From NCBI RefSeq assembly GCF_900176655.1, contig NZ_LT838844.1:22828-68487 (forward strand): 45,660 bases of DNA, read 5' to 3'. This document shows positions 35,457-43,570 of the stretch, piece after piece (position 1 is the first letter of the stretch; every line of letters starts with the position of its first letter). Under the pieces are notes generated by a model. That model saw only the letters and a list, made by a program, of their open reading frames with translations, searched no databases and was not told where the DNA came from. A program made the position numbers and the translations under genes. Origin of the DNA: Collinsella vaginalis (GTDB lineage Bacteria; Actinomycetota; Coriobacteriia; Coriobacteriales; Coriobacteriaceae).

Positions 35457-35602
35457 GAGCACGTTGCCCCGTGATGCGCCCTGTCAGTCACCGCACGATG
35501 GTTTTTCGGGATGTTCTCCCCGCTCATCTTGGGTTTTACAACCTGACGTCCGCGGGTGTGCGACAATACCGGGCGTATGCGTAAAATCCGAAAGGAACGT
35601 CC

Positions 35603-36907
35603 ATGGCAAGCACTAAGCGCCCGAACAAGAAGAGCATGAAGGTCAAGCGCGAGACGGCCGAGGAAGCCGCCGTCACGCCCGGCGCACGCCGTCGCAACGC
35701 GAAGGCCCAAGCCAAGAAGACCCTCTCGAAAACGGCGAAGATCGTCCTCGTGCTGATCGGCGCCGCAGCCATGCTTCTTTCGGTGACAGCCATGGCCTGC
35801 TCGGGCGTCCTCAACCAGTGGAGCTCGAACAACAGCTCGAGCTATCAGCTGACCGGCGGCGTCGCGGCCACCGTCAACGGGGTGAATATCACCGAGGACA
35901 CGGTCACCAAGCAGATCATGAGCGCCCGCACCTCAAGCGGCAGCACGGACGACGCCGCCTGGGCCCAGTACCTGGTCAACCAGGGCCTCACCCCCGAGAG
36001 CTACCGCGAGCAGGTCATCAACAGCCTGGCCCGTCAGTTCCTCCTCACCCAGGCCGTCAAGGACGAGAACATCACCGTCTCCGACGACGATATCAACAGC
36101 GCCTATGACAAGGCGGTGGAGCAGTACGGCGGCGAGGAGAGCTTCAAGAAGCTGATCACCTCCATGGGTTACACCGAGGATAGCTACCGCAGCAGCATCC
36201 GCTCAAACCTTGAGCAGCAGAAGCTCCGCGAGACCGTCGCCAACACCCAGGACCCCACCGACGAGGAGATCCTGAGCTACTTCAACGCCAACATCTCCAC
36301 CTACAACGACGCCCGTCGCTCATCAAACCTGCTGATCAAGGTCGATTCGAGCGCGAGCGACGAGGACAAGGCGGCCGCCCAGCAGAAGGCCCAGGAGATC
36401 CTCGACAAGATCAACGCCGGGGAGATCAGCTTCGAGGACGCCGTCAAGGAGTACTCCGATGACACCGGCTCCAAGGGTGACGGCGGCGACGTGGGCTGGG
36501 ACAAGCTCACGAGCTTCGTCACCGAGTACCAGACCGCGCTCTCTGCGCTTTCGAAGGACCAGGTCAGCGGTGTGGTTCAGACCTCGTACGGCTACCACAT
36601 CATCAAGTGCACCGACACCTTCAAGCTCGATGGCGAGGCCACCTCGATCGACCAGCTCCCCTCCGAGTTCAAGACCTACATCTCGAACGTGGTGAAGACC
36701 CAGGCAACCAACACGGCGTACAACACCTGGATGGACGACTACGTGAAGAAGGCCGACATCAAGATCAATCCGATGCCCGAGAACGTCCCCTACAACGTGA
36801 GCCTCGACGGCGTGACGGCGAGCACGGGTACGTCCACCACGACCGACGCCACGGCGACGACCGACCAGAGCACCGAGTCCACCGATTCGACCAGCAGCGC
36901 GGAATAA
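35603..36907 (+). CDS. PrsA/SurA-type foldase with PpiC domain
   Basis: A 434-residue exported peptidyl-prolyl isomerase-like chaperone. A very basic cytoplasmic start of about 45 residues precedes one hydrophobic segment (46-66) that ends AMAC. C66 could be a lipid-anchor cysteine but the lipobox is poor, so a plain membrane anchor is equally likely. A SurA-like N domain follows (VNGVNITEDTVTKQIM). The parvulin domain at about 239-336 holds SSNLLIKV, SFEDAVKEYSDD, DGGDVGWD and QTSYGYHIIK. The last 40 residues are Thr/Ser-rich. The YqeY gene starts 12 bp downstream. It probably helps exported proteins fold outside the membrane. Confidence 0.9.
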   Translation: MASTKRPNKKSMKVKRETAEEAAVTPGARRRNAKAQAKKTLSKTAKIVLVLIGAAAMLLSVTAMACSGVLNQWSSNNSSSYQLTGGVAATVNGVNITEDTVTKQIMSARTSSGSTDDAAWAQYLVNQGLTPESYREQVINSLARQFLLTQAVKDENITVSDDDINSAYDKAVEQYGGEESFKKLITSMGYTEDSYRSSIRSNLEQQKLRETVANTQDPTDEEILSYFNANISTYNDARRSSNLLIKVDSSASDEDKAAAQQKAQEILDKINAGEISFEDAVKEYSDDTGSKGDGGDVGWDKLTSFVTEYQTALSALSKDQVSGVVQTSYGYHIIKCTDTFKLDGEATSIDQLPSEFKTYISNVVKTQATNTAYNTWMDDYVKKADIKINPMPENVPYNVSLDGVTASTGTSTTTDATATTDQSTESTDSTSSAE

Positions 36908-36919
36908 GGAGAAGCCAGC

Positions 36920-37363
36920 ATGAAGAGGGATGAGCTGCAGCAGCAGATGGTCGCGGCCATGAAGGCCAAGGACAAGACGAGGCTGTCCATCATCCGCCAG
37001 GTCATGGGCGAGGTGAAGAACATCGAGGTCAACGAGAGGCGCGATGCCACCGAGGCCGATGTCGACAGCATGATCAAACGTCTGATCAAGCAGACGGGCG
37101 AGACGCTCGAGATGTCCGAAAAGGCGGGCACGGATGCTGAGCGCACCGAGACCCTCGCCGAGCAGGTGCGCATCCTCGAGAGCCTGCTGCCCGAGCAGGT
37201 GTCGGGGGATGCCCTCGTGGCCTTGATCGAGCAGATCATCGCAGAGACGGGGGCCTCCACCAAACGCGACATGGGTCGTGTGATGGGCGCCCTCACCCAG
37301 GCCACGGGCGGCAACTTCGACAAGCCCGCCGCGGCCCGCGAGGTGGGTGCCCGCCTGTCGTAG
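36920..37363 (+). CDS. GatB/YqeY domain protein
   Basis: A 147-residue protein of the YqeY family, homologous to the tail domain of GatB. The match is visible in MVAAMKAKDKTRLSIIRQVM, VDSMIKRLIKQTGETLEM, RILESLLPEQVS and KRDMGRVMGALTQ. YqeY proteins are common, often next to rpsU or tRNA-related genes, and have been linked to tRNA amidation only by similarity. Mostly helical and soluble. AAGGAGAAG precedes the ATG, 12 bp after the foldase stop, so cotranscription is likely. Confidence 0.9.
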   Translation: MKRDELQQQMVAAMKAKDKTRLSIIRQVMGEVKNIEVNERRDATEADVDSMIKRLIKQTGETLEMSEKAGTDAERTETLAEQVRILESLLPEQVSGDALVALIEQIIAETGASTKRDMGRVMGALTQATGGNFDKPAAAREVGARLS

Positions 37364-37570
37364 GGTCAGGATGCCATCGGGCCCCCCATACGCGGGGACG
37401 GCCGGGCGTTCGCTGAGCGCGTGGGGCCTGGGCGCCAGGGGTCCTGATCGATCGGATGGGGCCCGGCAGCCCTCTTGTTGAGGCCTGCGCGCGGGGTGAG
37501 AAGCATGCGCGAGACGATTGGAACGCTCCCGCCCCCCAGCGTTACCATTTTGAGGCAGCTGGCCGTCCTG

Positions 37571-37599
37571 GAGACAGGGTGACCGGCTACCTTTATAAT
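37571..37599 (+). promoter_or_regulatory. Promoter of the amino-acid ABC importer operon
   Basis: GAGACA (37571-37576) and a perfect TATAAT (37594-37599) are spaced by 17 bp and leave a leader of about 155 nt before the ATPase gene. The rest of the 400-bp spacer (37364-37763) shows no gene; a GC-rich segment at 37375-37450 has only weak short inverted repeats. Confidence 0.65.
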
Positions 37600-37763
37600 T
37601 GGGGCATCGCAAGCAAGCGTGAGAAGCTGCAACATATGTGCCACCACCCCGGGTCAGCCGCGTGCGACCATGAGCAATGCTGAGACGTAAACGGGGTAGA
37701 TTTTTGTCGTGCGTCGGCGTTGTCCGTCCACCTGGCAGCGCAGCTTCAGGGAAGGAGACGAAT

Positions 37764-38495
37764 ATGGCGGATATGATCCAAATCAAGGGGTTGAACAAGT
37801 ACTTCGGCGACCTCCATGTGCTGAAGGACATCAACCTCACCGTCAAAGCGGGTGAGAAGCTCGTCATCCTCGGGCCATCGGGTTCGGGCAAATCGACCCT
37901 GATCCGATGCGTTGATTTCCTCGAGGAGCCTACGACAGGCGAGGTCGTCATCGACGGCACCCCGCTCACCAAGAAGAACCACCTGGAGATGGCCCGCAAG
38001 TACTCCAGCATGGTGTTCCAGCAGTTCAACCTGTATCCCAATATGACGGTGCTCGGCAACCTCACGCTCGCGCCCATCAAGCTGCAGAAGAAGAGCAAGG
38101 AGGAGGCCACCAAGACCGCCCTCGCCGCGCTCGAGCGCGTGGGCCTCGCCCACAAGGCGGGCGAGTTCCCGCAGAACCTCTCCGGCGGCCAGCAGCAGCG
38201 CGTCGCCATCGCCCGTGCCATGTGCACCAAGCAGCCGATCATCCTCTTCGACGAGCCCACGAGCGCCCTCGACCCCGAGATGGTCCAGGAGGTCCTCGAC
38301 GTCATGGTGGAGCTCGCGCAGGAGAACATCACGATGATCTGCGTCACGCACGAGATGGGCTTCGCACGGCAGGTGGCCGACCGCGTCATCTTCATGGACG
38401 ACGGCCAGATCATCGAGGAGGGCACGCCCGCCAACTTCTTCGATAACCCGCAGAACCCGCGCAGCCGGGAGTTCCTGGCGAAGATCCTGCATTAG
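37764..38495 (+). CDS. glnQ: Polar amino-acid ABC importer, ATPase
   Basis: The 243-residue ATPase of a GlnQ/HisP-type importer powers amino-acid uptake through the two permeases encoded downstream. Walker [10 protein letters not shown] at 37-45, Q-loop [17 protein letters not shown], signature LSGGQQQR near 139-146, Walker [15 protein letters not shown] and the H-loop [16 protein letters not shown] are all intact. The wording of these motifs is typical of the glutamine/glutamate/arginine subfamily. An upstream in-frame ATG at 37677 lacks a ribosome binding site; AAGGAG stands 6 bp before the ATG at 37764. The stop TAG merges with the poly-G tract before the next gene. Confidence 0.93.
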   Translation: MADMIQIKGLNKYFGDLHVLKDINLTVKAGEKLVILGPSGSGKSTLIRCVDFLEEPTTGEVVIDGTPLTKKNHLEMARKYSSMVFQQFNLYPNMTVLGNLTLAPIKLQKKSKEEATKTALAALERVGLAHKAGEFPQNLSGGQQQRVAIARAMCTKQPIILFDEPTSALDPEMVQEVLDVMVELAQENITMICVTHEMGFARQVADRVIFMDDGQIIEEGTPANFFDNPQNPRSREFLAKILH

Positions 38496-38504
38496 GGGGG
38501 GGGG
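38495..38504 (+). promoter_or_regulatory. Run of ten G at the ribosome binding site of the binding lipoprotein
   Basis: Ten consecutive G begin with the last base of the glnQ stop codon and end 5 bp before the ATG at 38510. The tract must serve as the ribosome binding site, since no other is present. Homopolymers of this length are prone to slippage, which would change spacing to the start codon. Confidence 0.7.
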
Positions 38505-38509
38505 TGCGC

Positions 38510-39418
38510 ATGACATCATCTGATATGAAGAAGGGCGCGGCCTCACGCCAGCTGATCGCCGAGGCGCATCGTCCCGTGCTCACCCGTCGCGGGCTCCTCG
38601 GATTCGCGGGTCTCACGGCGGCGTCCGCCCTGGGCCTCACTGCCTGCGCGCAAGGGTCGTCGGCCTCCGGGTCCACCTCAGGGTCCAAACTCGCCACCAT
38701 CCAGGAACGCGGCTACCTCGCGGCCGGTGTGAAGAAGGATGTCCCCGGCTACGGGTACTTCGACCCCGCCTCAGGCACGTACGAGGGCATGGAGATCGAT
38801 CTGTGCTACCAGGTGGCGGCCGCGATCTTCGCGGTGAGCTACGAGGATGCGCGGGCGAACAGCCTGGTGCAGTTCACCGACGTGACGCCCAAGACCCGCG
38901 GCCCCCTCATCGACAACGACCAGCTCGACATCATCTGCGCCACCTACACGATCACCGACGAGCGCGAGAAGTCCTGGGACTTTAGCGAGCCGTACCGCAC
39001 CGACTACATCGGCCTCATGGTGAAGAAGCGCGCGCAGATGACCTCGATCGCCGACCTCGACGGGAAGATCATCGGCGTATCTCAGGGATCCACCACCCAG
39101 AAGAACATCGAGCAGATGCTCGTCGACCGCTCGATCGACGCCGAGCCGGAGTTCCTCGCGTTCTCGGGCTACCCGATCATCAAGAGCTCGCTCGACGCCG
39201 GCAACATCGATTGCTTCGCCATGGACCGCTCGACGCTCTCCGGCTACATGAACGACACGGTCGAGCTGCTGCAGCCCGAGATCGAGTTCGGTGAGCAGCG
39301 CTACGGCATCGCCACCAAGAAGGGAAGCGACCTTTCCGACGTGGTCGATGCGACTGTTCTCGCCTGCCTTGACTCCGGATGGCTCGACGAGGAGATCTCC
39401 GCATGGGGCCTGGTCTAG
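38510..39418 (+). CDS. Amino-acid ABC importer, substrate-binding lipoprotein
   Basis: A 302-residue extracellular binding protein of the SBP_bac_3 family. The signal region has twin arginines (TRRGLLGFAG, R26-R27) followed by a lipobox LTAC with C46, so a Tat-type lipoprotein signal is possible though Sec export cannot be excluded. The mature part shows GYLAAGVKKDVPGYGY, GMEIDLCYQVAAAIF, TITDEREKSWDFSEPY and GKIIGVSQGSTTQKN. The ERxKxxDFSEPY pattern is usual for glutamate/glutamine/aspartate binders. An in-frame GTG at 38504 falls at the end of the G run; the ATG at 38510 is better placed. Confidence 0.92.
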   Translation: MTSSDMKKGAASRQLIAEAHRPVLTRRGLLGFAGLTAASALGLTACAQGSSASGSTSGSKLATIQERGYLAAGVKKDVPGYGYFDPASGTYEGMEIDLCYQVAAAIFAVSYEDARANSLVQFTDVTPKTRGPLIDNDQLDIICATYTITDEREKSWDFSEPYRTDYIGLMVKKRAQMTSIADLDGKIIGVSQGSTTQKNIEQMLVDRSIDAEPEFLAFSGYPIIKSSLDAGNIDCFAMDRSTLSGYMNDTVELLQPEIEFGEQRYGIATKKGSDLSDVVDATVLACLDSGWLDEEISAWGLV

Positions 39419-39445
39419 TAGGCCGGCCGGAGAGGAAGGAACCAG

Positions 39446-40213
39446 ATGCTAGAAGGTTTGTTTGATCCCACCCGGTGGGAAGCGACGTTTGGCGCCATGG
39501 ACACGTTCTGGGCCGGTTTCGCCGTCACCTTGCAGGTGGTGGTAGCGGGTCTGGCTTTGGCTCTCGTGCTCGGCACCCTGCTTGGCGTGCTCTCAACCTC
39601 GCGCTCGCGTGCGCTGCGCGGCATCACCCGCGTGTATGTCGAGCTGTTTCAGAACACCCCACTGCCGGTGCAGGTCATGTTCATGTACATGGCTGGACCG
39701 CAGCTCCTCGCCTCGCTGACGGGTGCCGCGGATCCCGTGCGCATCGCCCCGTTCGCGCTCGGCTCGCTCGGCGTGGGCCTCTACCATGCGGCCTACATCT
39801 CCGAGGTGGTGCGCACCGGCATCGAGTCCGTGCCGCGCGGTCAGATGGAAGCGGCGCGCTCGCAGGGTTTCACGCGTCCGCAGGCCTACGCCTACATCAT
39901 CCTGCCGCAGACGTTTCGGGTGATTCTCCCGCCGCTCTGTAACCAGGCGCTCAACCTCGTGAAGAACACCTCGGTGCTCGCCCTCGTGGCCGGCGGCGAC
40001 CTGATGTACCGCTCTGATAACTTCGTCGCCCTCTACGGCTACCTGCAAGGTTACATCGTCAGCTGCTTCCTGTACTTCATCATCTGCTTCCCGCTCGCCC
40101 TGCTCGTGCAGTTCCTGGAGCGCCGCTCCAAGCAGCGCCCGCGTGCGAAGGAGATCCCGGGGCTCGCCGATCTGGCCGCCGCCTCGGCGGGGACCGACGG
40201 GAAGGAGGCGTAA
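39446..40213 (+). CDS. Amino-acid ABC importer, permease 1
   Basis: A 255-residue permease of the HisM/GlnP family with about five membrane helices. The first half has the family signature YVELFQNTPLPVQVMF. The EAA loop that contacts the ATPase reads EVVRTGIESVPRGQMEAARS with GFTRPQAYAYIILPQ after it. The C-terminal 35 residues are cytoplasmic and Ala/Gly-rich. GAGAGGAAGG precedes the ATG. It lies between the binding protein and permease 2, with 3 bp to the latter. Confidence 0.94.
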   Translation: MLEGLFDPTRWEATFGAMDTFWAGFAVTLQVVVAGLALALVLGTLLGVLSTSRSRALRGITRVYVELFQNTPLPVQVMFMYMAGPQLLASLTGAADPVRIAPFALGSLGVGLYHAAYISEVVRTGIESVPRGQMEAARSQGFTRPQAYAYIILPQTFRVILPPLCNQALNLVKNTSVLALVAGGDLMYRSDNFVALYGYLQGYIVSCFLYFIICFPLALLVQFLERRSKQRPRAKEIPGLADLAAASAGTDGKEA

Positions 40214-40216
40214 GAA

Positions 40217-40855
40217 ATGGAGATCTTCACCGCGACCAACCTCATCTACATCCTCGGCGGCTTCATCAAGACCATCGAGATCTCGGTGCTGGCGATCATC
40301 TTCTCGCTCATCCTCGGCACCGTCTTCGCGATCGCGAAGCAGTACGGCCCGCGCCTGCTGCGCATCGTGGCCAGCGCTTATATCGAGCTGTTCCGCTGCA
40401 CCCCGAACCTGCTGTGGATCCTGTTCATCTACTTCACCGTGCAGGGTTCCGACATCTTGATCTCGGTGCTCGCGTTCACGCTGTTCACCTCGGCGGTCAT
40501 GGCCGAGATTGTGCGCGGAGGCTTCAACGCCGTGCCTACGGGCCAGTTCGAGGCGGCCCGCTCGCAGGGCTTTGGCTTCTGGACCACGATGGTCTACATC
40601 GTGCTTCCCCAGACGTTCAAGACGATCATTCCCGCCCTGTTCTCCCAGTGCACGACGGTCATCAAGGACTCCTCGTACCTGGCGGGCATCAACGTGGCGG
40701 AGTTCATGTACACCACGAACGTTGTCATGGCGCACGCCGTGGACCTCAGCCAGGTGATGCTGCTGTACGGATTCGTGTTCGCCCTGTACTTCGCGCTGAA
40801 CTTCGGGATCTCGCTTGCGGTTCGCGCATACCAGCGGCGTCAGGTTGCCGCATAG
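40217..40855 (+). CDS. Amino-acid ABC importer, permease 2
   Basis: A 212-residue partner permease of the same family, shorter than permease 1. Landmarks are YIELFRCTPNLLWILFIYF, the EAA loop EIVRGGFNAVPTGQFEAARS and IVLPQTFKTIIPALFSQ. Five hydrophobic helices are visible. It starts 3 bp after permease 1 with GGAAGGAGG upstream, so translation is coupled. With the ATPase and lipoprotein it completes a heteromeric importer. The cytidylate-kinase-like gene follows after 40 bp. Confidence 0.94.
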   Translation: MEIFTATNLIYILGGFIKTIEISVLAIIFSLILGTVFAIAKQYGPRLLRIVASAYIELFRCTPNLLWILFIYFTVQGSDILISVLAFTLFTSAVMAEIVRGGFNAVPTGQFEAARSQGFGFWTTMVYIVLPQTFKTIIPALFSQCTTVIKDSSYLAGINVAEFMYTTNVVMAHAVDLSQVMLLYGFVFALYFALNFGISLAVRAYQRRQVAA

Positions 40856-40895
40856 AAGAAGCTTCGCCGTCTACGGACGGCGTGAGGAGGTAGAC

Positions 40896-41687
40896 ATGGC
40901 ACTGTTCTTCAAGAGGCGCGGGAGCGATGGAGCTGCCGGCACGCAGGCGGCGGGCAGCGCCGACCAGCCGGTGATCATCACGATCGCGCGCGATTTCGGC
41001 GCCGAAGGGCACGAGATCGGCAAGATGCTCTCGATGGAGCTGGGGATCCCGCTCTACGACAACGAGCTGCTCGTGCGCTCATCGATCAGGAACGGGGAGT
41101 CGATGGACAGGCTCGCGGCTTTTGACGAGCGCATGGCCGAGGAGTTCGTGGCCTTCCTGCCTGATCGCGTTGATTCGCGGAGCCTCTCCGACAAACTGTT
41201 CAGCTCCATGACGCAGGTGATTCACGATCTGGCGGCCACCAAGAGCTGCATCATTGAGGGGCGCCTGTCCGATTACCTGCTGCGGCGCAATCCCAACCAT
41301 ATCGCGGTGCTCGTGACCGCCCCGTTTGAGGACCGCGTCGAGATCGTGCGGGCCAAGCGCGGGCTGAGCCGCCGGCGCGGAGCCAAGCTCGTACGTGACA
41401 TGCAGAAGGCGCGTGAGCTCTTCTACAAGCGGTACTCCGCGGGCAAGTGGAAGATGACCGACGGCAAGGACCTCGTGGTGAACCGTGCGAAGCTCGGGCG
41501 CCAAGGCTGCGTCGACGTGATCGTCGCGGCATACCGCGCGAAGCTGGCCGCGCTGGGGGTTGATGCGGATGGTGCCGGTATCAGTGGTGGCGTTGCAGGA
41601 GCTGTGGCTGGAGCGGTACCCGACGCGTCAGATGTTGTCGAGGCGCCCGCGACGACGGAAGCCTTCTTTGAGCAGCGGGAAGACTGA
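40896..41687 (+). CDS. Cytidylate-kinase-like family protein
   Basis: A 263-residue protein of the cytidylate-kinase-like family (Pfam 13189 type). After about 25 variable residues it shows IITIARDFGAEGHEIGKMLS, a P-loop-like glycine stretch lacking the classic GKS/T, then GIPLYDNELL. Later come IIEGRLSDYLLR, VLVTAPFEDRVEIV and RDMQKARELFYKRYS, with Arg residues of a lid. Nucleoside-phosphate kinase activity is only inferred. The last 45 residues are Ala/Gly-rich. An upstream in-frame ATG lies inside permease 2; GAGGAGG precedes the ATG at 40896. It ends the importer operon; its physiological link to transport is unknown. Confidence 0.85.
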   Translation: MALFFKRRGSDGAAGTQAAGSADQPVIITIARDFGAEGHEIGKMLSMELGIPLYDNELLVRSSIRNGESMDRLAAFDERMAEEFVAFLPDRVDSRSLSDKLFSSMTQVIHDLAATKSCIIEGRLSDYLLRRNPNHIAVLVTAPFEDRVEIVRAKRGLSRRRGAKLVRDMQKARELFYKRYSAGKWKMTDGKDLVVNRAKLGRQGCVDVIVAAYRAKLAALGVDADGAGISGGVAGAVAGAVPDASDVVEAPATTEAFFEQRED

Positions 41688-41717
41688 GCTCGAGTTGGAT
41701 GCCTGCAAGTGGTACCG

Positions 41718-41953
41718 CAAGATGTCCCTTGGGTGTACGGCTGGACGACTGAAAGCGATCGGGATGCAAGACGCCCCCTGAATGCACGGTTTTAGAGGGT
41801 TGGTAAACAGGATGTCCCTTGGATGCACGGGCATTCAGGGGACATCCTGCATTCTGGGTCACATCGACTTGCAAACATGCAGTCCAGCGGGATGACCACA
41901 TTCACAGGAACGCGGAATCGAGTCGAAATACCGTGCATCCAGAGGACATCCTG
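41718..41953. repeat. Cluster of five 23-bp REP-like motifs in both orientations (type D)
   Basis: Related 23-mers of the form CAGGATGTCCCTTGGATGCA plus CGG lie at 41718-41740, 41767-41789 and 41808-41830 (plus) and at 41827-41849 and 41931-41953 (minus). The third and fifth match as inverted repeats at 22 of 23 positions and enclose 146 bp; the third and fourth form a tight hairpin. The spacer is between convergent genes. No gene is seen in 41688-42106. Confidence 0.75.
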
Positions 41954-42106
41954 CTGGGGGACCAGCGAGGCGCTATAGGTAACGAGGCGTTACAGGTGCA
42001 TGGCCCTAAAAGATGGAACCCCACCAAAAAAGCCGCCGAACGTGCATAGCTCGATGACCAAAACAGACCAGGAAACCTTTTCAACAGGTCAACTACGCGA
42101 ATAAAA

Positions 42107-42137
42107 GAGGCCGCCGGGCACGCAGCCCGACGGCCTC
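42107..42137 (-). terminator. Terminator of the nfnA-nfnB operon, possibly bidirectional
   Basis: GAGGCCGCCGGGC and GCCCGACGGCCTC form a 13-bp stem with one mismatch and a 5-nt loop. T runs follow on the minus strand (TTTTATT) and A/T-rich sequence lies on both sides, so it can serve the minus-strand operon and perhaps the opposing importer operon. Confidence 0.88.
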
Positions 42138-42166
42138 AAAAAGACCAGGAAACTCCCCGGTAAACC

Positions 42167-43570
42167 CTACTCCGCGAGCAGCGTCTCCGTGATCGAGTGC
42201 GCGGCCTTCTTGCCGGCGCCCATGGCCAGGATGACCGTCGCGGCACCGGTCACGATGTCGCCGCCAGCCCAAACCTTGGGGTCGCTCGTCCGGCCGTCCT
42301 CGTCGGCCTCGATGAGACCCCAGCGGTTCGTCTCAACATCGGCACAGAGCGTCGCGAACGGGTTCGCGCGCGTGCCGATAGCGGTGATCGCCACGTCGCA
42401 GGGGATCTCAAACGCGGAATCCGGCACCGGAACCGGGCGACGGCGCCCGGAGGCGTCCTCCTCGCCGAGCTCCATGCGCTCGAGCTTCACGCTCGCCACG
42501 AAGCCGTTCTCATCGGCCGTGAACTCAAGCGGGTTCACGAGCTCGAGTATCTTGACGCCCTCCTCCTTGGCATGGTGCACCTCGGCCAGGCGCGCGGGCA
42601 TTTCGGCCTCGGTGCGGCGGTAGGCGAGCGTCACGCTCTCGGCGCCCAGGCGCAGGGCCGTGCGGGCCGCGTCCATCGCCACGTTGCCGCCGCCGAAGAC
42701 CACGACGTGCTTGCCGTGCTTGATGGGCGTGTCGTAGGTGGGGAAGTCGTACGAGTGCATGAGGTTCGTGCGCGTGAGGTACTCGTTCGCGCAGTAGACG
42801 CCCGGCAGGTTCTCACCGGGGACATACAGGAACCGGGGAAGGCCGGCACCGACGGCGAGGTACATCGCATCGAAGCCCTCCTCTTCGAAAAGCTGGTCGG
42901 CGGTGAAGAGGCGGCCGGCCACGGAGTTGTACTCGAAGTGGACGCCGAGCTGCTCCAGGCTCTCGATTTCGCGCTTGACGATCTCCTTCGGCAGGCGGAA
43001 CTCGGGGATGCCGTAGGTGAGCACGCCGCCGCCCGTGAAGAAGGCCTCGAACACGGTGACCTCGAAGCCCTCGCGCACGAGCTCTCCCGCGCAGGCGATG
43101 CCGCTCGGGCCGGAGCCGATCACGGCCACCTTCTTGCCGTTCTTCGGCTTGCACTCGGGCGCCTGGCCCACCTCGTCGGCCATGTCGCCGAGCATGCGCT
43201 CGAGCTGACCGATGGCCACGGGCTCGCCCTTGCGGCCAAGGATGCAGCGGCCCTCGCACTGGTTCTCCTGCGGGCACACGCGGCCGCAGACGGACGGGAG
43301 CAGGTTGTCGCCCTTGATGGTCGAAAGCGCGCCGGCCCAGTCCTCCGCGCGGATGCGCTCGATGAACTGCGGGATGTGGATGCCGACGGGGCAGCCCTCC
43401 ATGCAGAACGGGCGCTTGCAGTCGAGGCAGCGGTTGGCCTCGGTGATGGCATTCTCCTTGGTGAAACCGGTGTCAACCGGACGGAAGTCGCGGGCGCGCT
43501 CGGCGGCGGGCTCCTCGTTGGGAGCGACGCGCGGGTCGCGGCTCGGACGGTACTTGGTTACCTCTGGCAT
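42167..43570 (-). CDS. NfnB-type NADPH/ferredoxin oxidoreductase subunit (GltD-like)
   Basis: A 467-residue flavoprotein related to the glutamate synthase small subunit. The N-terminus has C48, C51, C56, C60 and C95, C99, C105, C109, the ligand set for two [4Fe-4S] clusters. Then come the FAD motif IGSGPSGIACAGEL near 151, the GGGVLTYGIPEFRLPK stretch, the NADPH site VVFGGGNVAMDAART near 290 and the closing GGDIVTGAATVILAMGAGK. The adjacent NfnA-like gene makes NfnAB (NADH-dependent reduced ferredoxin:NADP+ oxidoreductase) the best reading; SudAB or a glutamate synthase partner are alternatives, and no large glutamate synthase subunit is here. Its start overlaps nfnA by 13 bp. Confidence 0.88.
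   Translation of the reverse strand: MPEVTKYRPSRDPRVAPNEEPAAERARDFRPVDTGFTKENAITEANRCLDCKRPFCMEGCPVGIHIPQFIERIRAEDWAGALSTIKGDNLLPSVCGRVCPQENQCEGRCILGRKGEPVAIGQLERMLGDMADEVGQAPECKPKNGKKVAVIGSGPSGIACAGELVREGFEVTVFEAFFTGGGVLTYGIPEFRLPKEIVKREIESLEQLGVHFEYNSVAGRLFTADQLFEEEGFDAMYLAVGAGLPRFLYVPGENLPGVYCANEYLTRTNLMHSYDFPTYDTPIKHGKHVVVFGGGNVAMDAARTALRLGAESVTLAYRRTEAEMPARLAEVHHAKEEGVKILELVNPLEFTADENGFVASVKLERMELGEEDASGRRRPVPVPDSAFEIPCDVAITAIGTRANPFATLCADVETNRWGLIEADEDGRTSDPKVWAGGDIVTGAATVILAMGAGKKAAHSITETLLAE

Noticed and set aside
36323..38434. 703-codon minus-strand open frame opposite the foldase, YqeY and glnQ
   Set aside because: It crosses three real plus-strand genes and a promoter. Its glnQ-facing part merely reads the complement of conserved ATPase motifs.
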